In this document: one piece after another, positions 45,118-53,748 of the stretch
Layout of the letters: the number at the start of each line of letters is the position of its first letter
Numbering within the stretch: the stretch's first letter is position 1
DNA from: a candidate division KSB1 bacterium
GTDB lineage: Bacteria > Zhuqueibacterota > Zhuqueibacteria > Zhuqueibacterales > Zhuqueibacteraceae
Length of the DNA: 64,000 bases
Direction: 5' to 3'
Assembly: GCA_034506175.1 (NCBI GenBank)
Contig: JAPDQB010000033.1
Location: 1 to 64,000 of the forward strand
Position numbers and translations under genes: made by a program
The notes under the pieces: model-generated
What the model saw: only the letters and a program-made list of their open reading frames with translations
Told to the model about the DNA's origin: nothing
The model's database searches: none

Positions 45118-46017
45118 TCAAATCGCACTGGCGGGTTTGCCGTAAACCGAAACTTCGATGTAATGATTCAAATCATCGTTGCTGTTGCCGTTGCTGTAAA
45201 GACGAACGTAGCGGCCTTGCACGCCCTTGGCGTCGATGAGGCGGCCTTCGGAGGTTTCAACGTAGTGATTATCCGCGCCAATGCCCATTTTCGCCGAGTT
45301 GTCAAGGTCGTTGTTGTACAGTGTCGAGACGTTGCTGGTGAAGTTGGCGTCGTCGGCGACTTGCACGATGACGTCGTAATAAACGCGCGGTTGCTTGTGA
45401 TAATGCCAAACCAGAACGGCGTAGATCGTGTGTTTTTTGCCGAGATCGATCGTCACGTGTTGCAGAAAGGGCCCCAGCTCCACGTAGCTGCCATCGCCGG
45501 CCTCGTTGTCGCCGTCGGTAATCATCTTCAGCTCGCCGATCACCGGCGCTTCGTCCGAGCTTTTCACCGGCCTGCCGAGCGCGACATTCTTCGTGCCTTC
45601 CGGCGCCAAAAACGGCGGCCGCGGCTTGCCCAGGGGTTTTTCGAGCTTGGGCACTTGAATGTTTTGCGGCGTGCCGATGAACATCGGCTTGGGCAGTTTG
45701 ATGTCAATCTCCACCATTTTTACTTCACCGGTTGTTGTTGGTTGTTCAGTCGCTGGTTGCGCCACCATTTCCTTCGCGGCGGGTTGCGCGGTTTTCGTCT
45801 CGGCTTGCGTCGGCGCCACGACTGGCTGAGATTCTGCCGGCGTGGCGGCCGGCTGTTCGGCCGGCGTGGCGGCCGGCGTTTCAGCCGCGGGTTGTTCCGT
45901 TTGCTGCGCCGGCGTCGTGCTCTGGTCGGATGATTCTTTTTTGCTGCAAGCGAATACCATCAGGCCAAGCGCCATGAGCATGACGATCAGCAGATTCAAT
46001 TTGCTTTTGCTTATCAT
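45118..46017 (-). CDS. Lipoprotein with discoidin-like C-terminal domain
   Basis: A 299-residue predicted lipoprotein (lipobox 'LMVFACSKK') whose ATG at 46017 follows GAGGAGG; the open frame extending to 46155 is not needed. Residues 25-115 are a low-complexity Pro/Ala/Glu/Thr/Gln linker. The C-terminal 150 residues ('NVALGRPVKSSDEAP', 'ITDGDNEAGDGSYVELGPFLQHVTIDLGK', 'GRYVRLYSNGNSNDDLNHYIEVSVYGKP') resemble a F5/8-type-C carbohydrate-binding fold. It likely sits on the outer membrane and binds glycans, matching the sugar-related genes to its right. Confidence 0.7.
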   Translation of the reverse strand: MISKSKLNLLIVMLMALGLMVFACSKKESSDQSTTPAQQTEQPAAETPAATPAEQPAATPAESQPVVAPTQAETKTAQPAAKEMVAQPATEQPTTTGEVKMVEIDIKLPKPMFIGTPQNIQVPKLEKPLGKPRPPFLAPEGTKNVALGRPVKSSDEAPVIGELKMITDGDNEAGDGSYVELGPFLQHVTIDLGKKHTIYAVLVWHYHKQPRVYYDVIVQVADDANFTSNVSTLYNNDLDNSAKMGIGADNHYVETSEGRLIDAKGVQGRYVRLYSNGNSNDDLNHYIEVSVYGKPASAI

Positions 46018-46185
46018 GGGAATTGCCTCCTCGATAAAAGTTAAAAATATTCTCGTTAATGACTTTAACCCCGGCGTCGTTTGCGGCGCGAACCACGCCG
46101 GCAACATCGTCAATAAACAATTTCTCTTCGTCATTTTTGAGCGAACGAACGACAACCGTGATCGCTGAATGGAAAATGCCGAACC

Positions 46186-46842
46186 TCACTCGCGCTTATT
46201 TGCCAAAACCAAATATGTATGCAGCACCGCCACCGCCAGCAGCAGCAAGCCCGCGTAGCCGTGCACATGCAGAAGCCATTCCTGCCCCGAGGTGCCATAA
46301 AGCGGATACATCATCAAAACCGTTGAAACGATCACGAGCAACGCCAGCAGCAGGCTCGCCCAGAAACAGATTTTTTGCCAGACGTTCGGATTTTGCTGCT
46401 GCGCCGCGTTTTTTTCTTTTTTAAACCATCGCTGCAAGCTCTGCCAATCTTTTGCCTCGAACCGATGCCGCTGCGCCCAAAACAGCGTCAGCGCCGCGAT
46501 GCCGAGCGCAAACAGCGGCGCCAGCACCAGATGCAGCATCAGTGCAAAATTCGAAACCGCCGTCCCGAAAATTATCACCGGCAGGAAACCGGTGAGGGCC
46601 AAAATAAGGACACTGGCGAGCGTTGCCAAATAAAAGAAACCTTTGAGCGTCTGCAACAACGCCGGCATCGAGAGCGCACGCCATTGCCGCAGGTTGCGGG
46701 CAAGATCGAGGCTCTGCTGCCGCAGCGTCTGCTTCATGTCGGCGACTTGAACGAGCTGCGAACGAATTGCCCAAACGATGGCGCCGGTGATCCCGATCAA
46801 GCCAAGAAGCGAGATGAGGCGAAATAAGAGTTGTGATGACAT
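46186..46842 (-). CDS. Cytochrome b561-like membrane protein
   Basis: A 218-residue membrane protein with an N-terminal anchor helix and a bundle of at least four hydrophobic segments. Histidines fall within or near helices ('LMLHLVLAPLFALGIAALTLFW', 'LLHVHGYAGLLLLAVAVLHTYLVL'), consistent with di-heme b561 or formate/Ni-Fe hydrogenase cytochrome b types. The gene upstream in the same orientation encodes a seven-heme cytochrome c, so the pair probably moves electrons between quinone and periplasm. Confidence 0.65.
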   Translation of the reverse strand: MSSQLLFRLISLLGLIGITGAIVWAIRSQLVQVADMKQTLRQQSLDLARNLRQWRALSMPALLQTLKGFFYLATLASVLILALTGFLPVIIFGTAVSNFALMLHLVLAPLFALGIAALTLFWAQRHRFEAKDWQSLQRWFKKEKNAAQQQNPNVWQKICFWASLLLALLVIVSTVLMMYPLYGTSGQEWLLHVHGYAGLLLLAVAVLHTYLVLANKRE

Positions 46843-46869
46843 GCCAAGTTATCCTGAATGGAAAAAGTC

Positions 46870-47109
46870 TTTTTTTTAACACAAGGAGTCACGGAGTTCG
46901 CAGAGAGAACACGGAGAAAACCTTGTTCAAAAATCAAAAAAATTCAAGTTGCTCAACGATCAAAAGTTTTGATCAGTCTTTGTACACCATCGACCAATTT
47001 TCAACATTAAAATTAATGAGAAGGCCGACTTCAATTTTTGTATGCTGCATATAAGATTGGGCTTTTCTCCGTGACACTCTGCTAACCCGGTGACTCAGTG
47101 TTAAAAAAA
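46870..47109. mobile_element. Inverted-repeat-bounded element with a GxxExxY-gene remnant
   Basis: The left end (46870-46920) and the reverse complement of the right end (47062-47109) share 'tttttttaacac', 'agtcac', 'gcagag' and 'cacggagaaaa' in the same order. Between them, on the minus strand, about 46973-47060 encodes 'SYMQHTKIEVGLLINFNVENW' before a TGA, which matches the C-terminal 'VGLLINFG' end of GxxExxY proteins. The element is about 240 bases and looks like a decayed mobile cassette that landed between the cytochrome b and cytochrome c genes. Confidence 0.6.
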
Positions 47110-47122
47110 GCCCTGGCTGATG

Positions 47123-49012
47123 CTATTCACTTTCTTTCAATTCCCCCGCCGCTTTCATCAAACTCCCCAAGCCCTGCAAGCCATGCCACACCAGCACGCC
47201 GGTGAGAATCACGCTCGCAAAAATCATCAGCCATTTCAGCAGCGGGCGCAGAAAGAAAGTCAGCGCAAAGAAACGCGCGTAGAGGCCGCTGAGATCGGCG
47301 AACTCCGCCATCGTTTTGTAGGTGGAATGGCGATCCGCTTCCATCGGCGAGTCCACTTTCAATTGGCTGAAATAAATCGGTGCGTTGACGGCGTGACAAT
47401 CACCGCAGCCGCGAATGCCGAGCGACTGCGAGGCTGGCCGCACATCGTGGCCCATCGCCCACGAATACGGCTGCGCGGCGTGATGATTTGCTTTGGTGAG
47501 TTTGCCGGATTTGTCGAGCCGATACAATTTCCCTCCCGCGATATACGCTGCTTCAAGCCGGCTCGAATCCGCCTCGGACAAACGTTTCAACACCTGGGCG
47601 ATTTGATCTTCTTTGAACGTAAACCAGTCACCGGAACGCGTCGAATCGACGCCGCTGAAAAGCGTATCAGATAACGCCGCGACTTCTTCTGGCGCCATTG
47701 GCGTGACCTCCTTGCCGTTCAATCGCGCCCAAAACGCCGGCCACAGCATTTTGTGCGGCGCGATCTTGCCGTTGTCTTCGCGCACAAACACCGGCGCGGC
47801 GATATGCGGCAGCGCGACATCCGAACGATTGACGCTGTGCGTGCCGAGCGCATGCGCTTGCGAAGTCTTCACGAGCCGAGCGCGTTCCGTCGGCCACGGT
47901 CCGGCATGACATGAGGTGCAAGTCATTCGCTCAAAATGTACGATCGGCAAACCGGGGTGTTTCGGAATGGGCGCGCCCAAACGTCCGGCGTGCGGTACTT
48001 TATTGGATTCATCCGGCAAATGACAGCCCTGGCACGACAAACCGGCTGCAGCGGGATTCTGCCTGGCCTGCGGCTCATCTTCATAACCGCGCACCATGTT
48101 GTGATCCAGCCCGTTGCGATGGCAATCGACGCACAACATGCCAGAGGTCAAATGAACATCCTCCTCAGCTTCCCAGCGTTCAACGCTGACCGTCTTGGTG
48201 GAATGGCAAAAGTAACAGCGCTCGTTGGGGATGCGACGTTTGATGTCGAACAACACTTTACCCTGCGCATTGAAGCGCGACAAATCGTACGAAATCGACG
48301 GCGCGGTCAACTTGGGATCATCCAGCGGCTGGCCGGAATAGATATCATAGTGATCCGGCACATCCCTGGCCGCGCCGCGCACGGTGGCAAAGCCGCTGGT
48401 GGCCGCCGCCGCCCAGCGAAAATTTTCGCGCTTGATTTGATTGGCGTATTCGGCTTGGTCGTGTCCGGCCTCGGCGTCATGGCAGCTCAAACAATTGATT
48501 TCGAGCGGGCCGGAAATTTCCCGCCGCCAAAAAAGCTCGGGTGGATCGGATTCGATTTTTTCACTGAGGCCGCCGCCAGGCAGATGCCGGCCAAACGCTT
48601 GCGCAAACTGCCACGCGTTCATTCCGATGGCTTCGGGCTTGTAAGTCCCCGGCCAGCCGCGCGAAGAGAGAGGAAGCTGCGTGCCGGTTTTCTGATCGAC
48701 GAGGATCCACGGCTGGCTGCGGCGGCCCGGCGTGACATTGGAATCTGCCGCGTTGAAATGCCAGCCCGTGCTCACTTTCGCGTAATTGTGGCATTTCCCG
48801 CACGTGACCTTTGTGGAAAAAGGCAGCATCGGCTGATCGCCGGGCCGGACGAGAATGCTGTCGGCGTCGTACAAATCAATCAGATGCACCGGCACCGAGC
48901 GATTGCCGTCGCTCACGTCGCCGAGCTTGGGGGCGTCGATGTGGTTTTGGGAAAATGATGAAGAAGAAACAAGCAGTAAAAAAAAAGAACAAGTAAGTTT
49001 GAATGTATTCAT
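47123..49012 (-). CDS. Seven-heme c-type cytochrome, membrane anchored
   Basis: A 629-residue secreted protein with seven CxxCH heme sites, visible as CGKCH, CLSCH, CYFCH, CVDCH, CQGCH, CTSCH and CGDCH. A signal peptide ('LTCSFFLLLVSSSSFSQ') precedes them, and a C-terminal helix ('WLMIFASVILTGVLVWHGLQGL') anchors it. The fold may be of the octaheme/decaheme reductase type, but substrate cannot be read. It depends on the ccm system encoded at 23-26 kb. The ATG at 49012 is preferred over 49024 because the signal starts there. Confidence 0.82.
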   Translation of the reverse strand: MNTFKLTCSFFLLLVSSSSFSQNHIDAPKLGDVSDGNRSVPVHLIDLYDADSILVRPGDQPMLPFSTKVTCGKCHNYAKVSTGWHFNAADSNVTPGRRSQPWILVDQKTGTQLPLSSRGWPGTYKPEAIGMNAWQFAQAFGRHLPGGGLSEKIESDPPELFWRREISGPLEINCLSCHDAEAGHDQAEYANQIKRENFRWAAAATSGFATVRGAARDVPDHYDIYSGQPLDDPKLTAPSISYDLSRFNAQGKVLFDIKRRIPNERCYFCHSTKTVSVERWEAEEDVHLTSGMLCVDCHRNGLDHNMVRGYEDEPQARQNPAAAGLSCQGCHLPDESNKVPHAGRLGAPIPKHPGLPIVHFERMTCTSCHAGPWPTERARLVKTSQAHALGTHSVNRSDVALPHIAAPVFVREDNGKIAPHKMLWPAFWARLNGKEVTPMAPEEVAALSDTLFSGVDSTRSGDWFTFKEDQIAQVLKRLSEADSSRLEAAYIAGGKLYRLDKSGKLTKANHHAAQPYSWAMGHDVRPASQSLGIRGCGDCHAVNAPIYFSQLKVDSPMEADRHSTYKTMAEFADLSGLYARFFALTFFLRPLLKWLMIFASVILTGVLVWHGLQGLGSLMKAAGELKESE

Positions 49013-49046
49013 GATACGCTGCAATCAATTCGCTTGTTGAAAATTT

Positions 49047-49113
49047 CCCAACGGATAGAAACAACGGAACTGATGAAAGCTTTTATCCGTTGCGTTGTTT
49101 CTATCTGTTGGGG
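49047..49113. repeat. CCCAACGGAT palindrome family, copy A
   Basis: The unit runs 'cccaacggatagaaacaacg...' to '...cgttgtttctatctgttggg' and folds into a stem of over 20 pairs with few mismatches. On the plus strand a T7 run follows, so it could also work as a terminator. Related copies lie at 54371-54416 and 57728-57797. Confidence 0.7.
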
Positions 49114-49127
49114 TTTTTTTACATCAT

Positions 49128-50471
49128 TCAAACATGAAACTCATTCGTCCTGAATTCCAATCTTCTTCCGGCTTCGACCGCTTCGTTGACCTTCAGCACC
49201 GTGACCGCAGTTTCGTAGCCGACGTCCTGGTCGCAATTGAGCCTGGCTTTGCCGCGAATCGCATTGAAGAAATTTTCCAAATGCGGTTTGTGATACAAAT
49301 CATTGAACGTCACCGGCAGCTCGTGGCTCGGCGGCGCCACGGTTTCGCGCACGTCCAAAACCGCGCCGCTGTCCGCCTGCTTTTCCTCCTTCGGCGCTTT
49401 CAAGTATCCGGAAGAAACCCACTTTTCCCAATCCGGCGCCGACGGCTCGCGGTAAATCGCGCCGCGGCTGCCGGATTCCGAAATTTGCAGCGTGCCCTGA
49501 TCGCCGAGAAAATTTTCAAAATACCCTTCGCTGCTGTTGGTGGTCAGCGTTTGATAATAGGCGCGCACCTTGCCTTCGAGCAGCTCGTACTCGTAAATCA
49601 CCATCACGGTGTCGTACCATTCGTGCGTCGCCTTGTCGTAATAGTCCGTGCCGCCGCTGGCGATCACGGCTTTCGGCGGCGCGCCCAGAAACCAATTGAA
49701 AATATCGATCTGATGCGAGCCCAGATCGACGATCGGCCCGCCGCCAAGACGGCGATACCAGCGCCAATTGCGGAATTGATGCATCGATTCGTAGCCATAT
49801 TTCGCCAGCACTGCCGGTGGAATCGCATCTTTCTTCGGCCAGCCGAGGTCGGGCTGGACGGCGCGATTCCATTGGCCGCGCACGTTGGTGATGCGCCCGA
49901 GGATTTTTGCTTCTCGCAGCAATTTGTGATAGCAGTGCAGGTAGCGCGGATTGCTGCGGCGTTGATGGCCGATCTGCAAAAGCTTGCCCGTACGCCGCGC
50001 CGCCAACACCATGTTGCGCGCATCCTGCAAATTATTGGACATTTCTTTTTCGCAGTAAACGTGGAGGCCCGCCTCGAGGCACGCAATCGTGTGCCGCGCA
50101 TGCCAAAAATCCGGTGTCGCAATTAGCACCGCATCCAGGTCTTTTTCCGCCGCGAGCATGTCCCGATAATCTTCATAGGCGTTGGGCGCGTGCCCGTATT
50201 TTTGCAGCAGATTCACGACGCGCTTTTGGTTGTACGCCGTCCAAATATCACACACCGCCTTGAAACGCACGTTGGGAATTTTCAAACAGGCATTGACGAG
50301 AACTTGTCCTTGCGCGCCCGCGCCCAGCAAGGCAATGTTCAAGTCGTTTGAATTTCGCGGCGTGGTTTGTCCGGTGAGAATATTGGGCGCGAGAATCAAG
50401 CCCGCGCCGGCGGCAGCCGTGGCGCGCAAAAACGTGCGCCGGTCGATACTGGTTTTGGGTTGGTCGTTCAT
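49128..50471 (-). CDS. Gfo/Idh/MocA-family oxidoreductase, Tat-exported
   Basis: A 447-residue NAD(P)-dependent oxidoreductase with a twin-arginine signal ('SIDRRTFLRATAAAGAGLIL'). The Rossmann motif 'IALLGAGAQGQVL' is followed by 'VLIATPDFWHARHTIACLEAGLHVYCEKEM' with the catalytic EK motif and 'GPIVDLGSHQIDIFNWFLGA' (DLGSH). The ATG at 50471 follows AGGAGGTGG. Exported family members usually carry a tightly bound cofactor and oxidise sugars. It is divergent from the DUF1080 gene and probably belongs to the same pathway. Confidence 0.88.
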   Translation of the reverse strand: MNDQPKTSIDRRTFLRATAAAGAGLILAPNILTGQTTPRNSNDLNIALLGAGAQGQVLVNACLKIPNVRFKAVCDIWTAYNQKRVVNLLQKYGHAPNAYEDYRDMLAAEKDLDAVLIATPDFWHARHTIACLEAGLHVYCEKEMSNNLQDARNMVLAARRTGKLLQIGHQRRSNPRYLHCYHKLLREAKILGRITNVRGQWNRAVQPDLGWPKKDAIPPAVLAKYGYESMHQFRNWRWYRRLGGGPIVDLGSHQIDIFNWFLGAPPKAVIASGGTDYYDKATHEWYDTVMVIYEYELLEGKVRAYYQTLTTNSSEGYFENFLGDQGTLQISESGSRGAIYREPSAPDWEKWVSSGYLKAPKEEKQADSGAVLDVRETVAPPSHELPVTFNDLYHKPHLENFFNAIRGKARLNCDQDVGYETAVTVLKVNEAVEAGRRLEFRTNEFHV

Positions 50472-50640
50472 TATATACTCCACCTCCTCGCGAGATAAAA
50501 CGTCAGGTGATAAAACCGCATAGCGTTATTTGCGTGTTTGGGCGATGACCAGGCTCAGCGCCCGCGTTCTCAAGGCGAAGGCAAGATAATAAAAAATGTC
50601 GCGATTTTCAACCTCTTTTTTATGCCGTAACAATTTTTGG

Positions 50641-50669
50641 TTGCATTTTTAAAAAGGATGTGGTATCTT
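50641..50669 (+). promoter_or_regulatory. Sigma-70-like promoter upstream of the DUF1080 gene
   Basis: TTGCAT (50641-50646), a 17-base spacer and TATCTT (50664-50669) lie about 80 bases before the ATG at 50750, in an otherwise gene-free 228-base interval between divergent genes. Confidence 0.4.
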
Positions 50670-50749
50670 ATGCCGCGATAATTTTCCCTGCATGAGTTTT
50701 TGACCGCAATTGCGTTTTACGCTTTACTCATTTACAGGAAAGGTACACG

Positions 50750-51445
50750 ATGAAACGCCTGATGATTTTACTGGTTCTTGGCGCGCTTCTTTGCGGCTGC
50801 GGTGGTGCAACGCTGCCCTCACTTTCGGTGGACGAACGTAACGCCGGCTGGGAATTGTTGTTCGACGGCCACACCTTCAACGGCTGGCGCGGTTATAAAA
50901 TGCAGCAGGTGCCGTCGGCCTGGAAAATCACCAAAAAGGGCGAGCTGTATTTTAGTAAAAAAGGCCGGGGGGGCGACATCATGACCGTCGAGCAATACGG
51001 GGATTTTGAATTGCAGCTCGAATGGAAAATCTCCAAAGGCGGCAACAGCGGGATTTTCTTTTGGGTGACGGAAGATCGAAATTATTCCTGGGAGACCGGC
51101 CCGGAAATGCAGGTGTTGGACAACGCCAAGCACAAAGACGGCCTTGATCCCAGCACCTCGGCCGGCGCCAATTATGCGCTGCACGCGCCGGCCCAGGATG
51201 TCACCCGGCCGGCCGGCGAATACAACGCCGTGCGTCTCGTGGTGAAGGGCACGCACATTGCGCATTGGCTCAACGGCGTCAAGATTGTCGAATACGAAAT
51301 CGGCAGCCCGGACTGGGAAACGCGCGTGGCCAAAAGCAAGTTTGGGGCGATGCCCGGATATGGCCGCAATCGCAAAGGCCACATCGTGCTGCAGGATCAC
51401 GGCGACAAGGTGTGGTATCGGAATATCAGAATTCGACCGTTGTAA
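50750..51445 (+). CDS. DUF1080 (3-keto-disaccharide hydrolase) lipoprotein
   Basis: A 231-residue lipoprotein (lipobox 'GALLCGCGG') with the DUF1080 beta-jelly roll: 'WELLFDGHTFNGWRGYK', 'FELQLEWKISKGGNSGIFFWV', 'TGPEMQVLDNAKHKDG' and 'KVWYRNIRIRPL'. The family is named 3-keto-disaccharide hydrolase in Pfam and includes enzymes that cleave 3-keto-glycosides. The GMC/subunit-3 pair and the Gfo/Idh/MocA enzymes nearby could make its keto-sugar substrate. Confidence 0.85.
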   Translation: MKRLMILLVLGALLCGCGGATLPSLSVDERNAGWELLFDGHTFNGWRGYKMQQVPSAWKITKKGELYFSKKGRGGDIMTVEQYGDFELQLEWKISKGGNSGIFFWVTEDRNYSWETGPEMQVLDNAKHKDGLDPSTSAGANYALHAPAQDVTRPAGEYNAVRLVVKGTHIAHWLNGVKIVEYEIGSPDWETRVAKSKFGAMPGYGRNRKGHIVLQDHGDKVWYRNIRIRPL

Positions 51446-51547
51446 AGGACGCAGAGAGCGGAGAACAAAGGCTGTGCCAGACGCCATCTGCCATGTTCTC
51501 CGGGCTTTGCACAATTCCTCGTTTCTAACTTATTTGGATGAAACCCC

Positions 51548-52381
51548 ATGATGAACCGCAGAACCTTTCTCAAAACCTCGGCCGGCGCGACGCTCGGCAG
51601 TTTATTGGCAAATTCCCTCCCGGCGCAAGCCGCCGGCAAATCGCTCGCAAAAATCGGCGTGCAGCTTTACACCGTGCGCAGCTTGATGCAAAAAGATTTC
51701 GAGGGCACGCTCAAAAAAGTTGCCGAAGCCGGTTACAAAGAAGTCGAGTTTGCCGGCTACTATGATCGCAAGCCCGAAGAGGTGAAAAAATTATTGGATG
51801 GTCTCGGCTTGAAGGCACCGTCGACGCACGTTCCGATTGAAATGCTGCGCGATAAACTTGACGCGGTGATTCAAACCGCACAAGCCGTTGGGCATCAATA
51901 CATCGTCTGCCCGTGGCTGGCGCCGGCGGATCGCACGCTGGAGAAATACAAGGCGCACGCCGCGCTCTTCAACAACGTCGGCGAAGCCTGCCGGAAAGCC
52001 AACCTCCAATTCGCCTATCACAATCACGACTTCGAATTTGAAACTGTTGACGGCAAAATTCCCTATGATGTTTTGCTCGCCGAAACCGATCCCAAGCTCG
52101 TGCAGATGGAGCTTGATCTGTTCTGGATCAAAAAAGGCGGGCAGGATGCGCTGGCTTATTTTGCCAAACATCCCGGCCGTTTTCCGCTGTGTCACGTCAA
52201 AGACATGACCGAAGATCAAAAGATGGTCGATGTCGGCCAGGGCAAAATCGACTTCGCCGCCATTTTCGCGCAGTCCAAGCAGGCCGGCTTGAAACACTAT
52301 TTTGTCGAACACGACAATCCCGAGGATCCGCTGCAGAGCATCACGGCGAGCTGCCGGTATTTGAAGCGGTTGAAATTTTGA
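51548..52381 (+). CDS. Sugar phosphate isomerase/epimerase (TIM barrel), Tat-exported
   Basis: A 277-residue AP-endonuclease-2/xylose-isomerase-like TIM barrel behind a twin-arginine signal ('MMNRRTFLKTSAGATLG'). Conserved positions include 'IGVQLYTVRSLM', 'YKEVEFAGYYD', 'LQFAYHNHDFEFE' (metal-site HNHDFE), 'QMELDLFWIKKGG' and 'KHYFVEHDNPEDPL'. The substrate is likely a free or keto sugar because the protein is exported. It follows the DUF1080 gene by about 100 bases in the same orientation. Confidence 0.85.
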   Translation: MMNRRTFLKTSAGATLGSLLANSLPAQAAGKSLAKIGVQLYTVRSLMQKDFEGTLKKVAEAGYKEVEFAGYYDRKPEEVKKLLDGLGLKAPSTHVPIEMLRDKLDAVIQTAQAVGHQYIVCPWLAPADRTLEKYKAHAALFNNVGEACRKANLQFAYHNHDFEFETVDGKIPYDVLLAETDPKLVQMELDLFWIKKGGQDALAYFAKHPGRFPLCHVKDMTEDQKMVDVGQGKIDFAAIFAQSKQAGLKHYFVEHDNPEDPLQSITASCRYLKRLKF

Positions 52382-52401
52382 GTACGAAATATTTTGAATT
52401 T

Positions 52402-52423
52402 AAAATTGAAAATTTTCAATTTT
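52402..52423. repeat. Perfect 22-bp AT-rich palindrome
   Basis: The sequence aaaattgaaaattttcaatttt is its own reverse complement. It lies just past the isomerase stop and directly before a coding-like fragment. A related palindrome (aattttcaattgaaaatt) is found at 58763-58780. Confidence 0.6.
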
Positions 52424-52427
52424 TGAA

Positions 52428-52760
52428 ACCACGCGCGAAGCGGCGCTGACGGCGGTTTATCGCGCCGCTCACATTCAGCAGCACGGCTTTGCGCGCACGC
52501 TGCGCGAAATGTTGGGGCAGGAAGGTTACGCCATGGCGATGGCAGGTTGCTCGCAGCCCGCGCTGGAGGCCGACGATCTCATCTACACGCGTGAAATCAT
52601 CGCGCCGCATCTCGACGTGAAAGACCGGCCGACGCTGATGGCGTGCCTGTTTGGCGATGAGGCGGCGCATGCTTTGGGCTATCCGCCGCAAGGCTTGAGT
52701 TCGCGCGCCGGATTCGCGCTGGCGTTGCACGAAGCGCGGATGGAGATCAAACAAAAATGA
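52428..52760 (+). pseudogene. Unrecognised gene fragment, 5' end missing
   Basis: The frame from about 52428 to the TGA at 52758-52760 has coding-type composition for about 110 codons, including 'REAALTAVYRAAHIQQHGFA' and 'LMACLFGDEAAHALGYPPQG', but the first ATG is at 52509, well inside. No usual start codon lies before it. The stop overlaps the next gene's start (ATGA), the arrangement of a real operon gene. I do not recognise the family. A 5'-truncated gene joined at the AT palindrome is the simplest reading; use of the ATG at 52509 (83 residues) is the alternative. Confidence 0.45.
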
Positions 52761-53710
52761 GAAGCCAGTCAATGAAATTGGTGTTTCTGAGTTTCATCTT
52801 TATCTTGCTTGCCAATGCCGCTGCCGCGCAATCACCGCGTTTTGATTTGAACAAAAAATTCGATCTGGCCGGCGCGCGGTCGCCAGCGATTCAATATTTT
52901 CTGATGGAATCCCAGCTCACCACCTATGCGTTGGATGGCAAGCGCGTGAACACCGACATTTACCGGCTTCGCCTCAAATGCGTTCCCGCCCAGCTTGCCG
53001 GAAAAGACGGTGATGAATATACCTGCGGCCGTTTTACGTTGCAACAAGGCAATGCGGCGGAAGCCGCCATACCGGTGCTGGAGAATTGGACCTATCTTTT
53101 TAAATCGACCGACATCGACGCCAAAGGCCAGCTCTTCGGAATCGATCACGGCAAGTTCGAGAATCTGCGCGACAGCAACGGCAACGCTTTGCCAACCGAC
53201 AAATCGTATCATGTTTACAACGCCTTCATCGATTTTCATTCATTTTGCAATGTCTTTGCGGAGCCAACGCCGGCCGGCAACGGCATTCAGGATTTAAAGC
53301 AGATCGGCCAAAAGATCGTGCATGCCGCCGCTTTTTCCCAGCCGCCGGTGAATGTGGGAAGGAACATTTTGCCCGGCTCATTTTTCAAGAACGGCGAAAT
53401 CACCCTCGAATTCAAGGGCTTGAGCGTGGTGAACGGCAAAACCTGCGCATTGATTGAATACGATTCCGGCGAGAGTTCTTTTAAAATGCTCATGAAGCCG
53501 ACGCCGGAAATGGAGATTCAGGCGGTGGGCAGCTCGCACTATAAAGGCGACATTCACAAGGACCTGGCGACGAATTGGGTGCAAAAAGTGACAATGGTCG
53601 AGTTTGTCGTGAGTGAAGTGACGCTGCCGATGCCGCCGAACAAGGTCGGCACAGTCGTTGAACGCAATATCATCATTCGTCATGTTGATGAAAAAGAATT
53701 TGTAAAATAA
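52757..53710 (+). CDS. Exported protein of unknown function
   Basis: A 317-residue protein with a signal peptide ('LVFLSFIFILLANAAAAQS') and a beta-rich body. Two cysteine-containing segments ('YRLRLKCVPAQLAGKDGDEYTC' and 'LSVVNGKTCALIEYDSGESSFKMLM') stand out. The second half, with 'EITLEFKGLSVVNGKTCALIEYDSG', recalls secreted beta-clam proteins that appear beside sugar-oxidation genes, but no family is certain. A start at the second ATG (52772) is possible. Confidence 0.55.
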   Translation: MRSQSMKLVFLSFIFILLANAAAAQSPRFDLNKKFDLAGARSPAIQYFLMESQLTTYALDGKRVNTDIYRLRLKCVPAQLAGKDGDEYTCGRFTLQQGNAAEAAIPVLENWTYLFKSTDIDAKGQLFGIDHGKFENLRDSNGNALPTDKSYHVYNAFIDFHSFCNVFAEPTPAGNGIQDLKQIGQKIVHAAAFSQPPVNVGRNILPGSFFKNGEITLEFKGLSVVNGKTCALIEYDSGESSFKMLMKPTPEMEIQAVGSSHYKGDIHKDLATNWVQKVTMVEFVVSEVTLPMPPNKVGTVVERNIIIRHVDEKEFVK

Positions 53711-53711
53711 C

Positions 53712-53725
53712 ATTGACCGGTCAAT
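53712..53725. promoter_or_regulatory. Perfect 14-bp palindrome attgaccggtcaat
   Basis: An exact palindrome between the hypothetical protein and the subunit-3 gene, 24 bases before the start codon at 53749. It is of the size and symmetry of TetR- or GntR-type operators; no regulator gene is adjacent. Confidence 0.35.
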
Positions 53726-53748
53726 TATCCCCAGGAGGATTTCCCGCC

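Noticed and set aside
49095..50126. Plus-strand open frame opposite the Gfo/Idh/MocA gene
   Set aside because: The minus-strand gene has the Rossmann, EK and DLGSH motifs, so this frame is a shadow.
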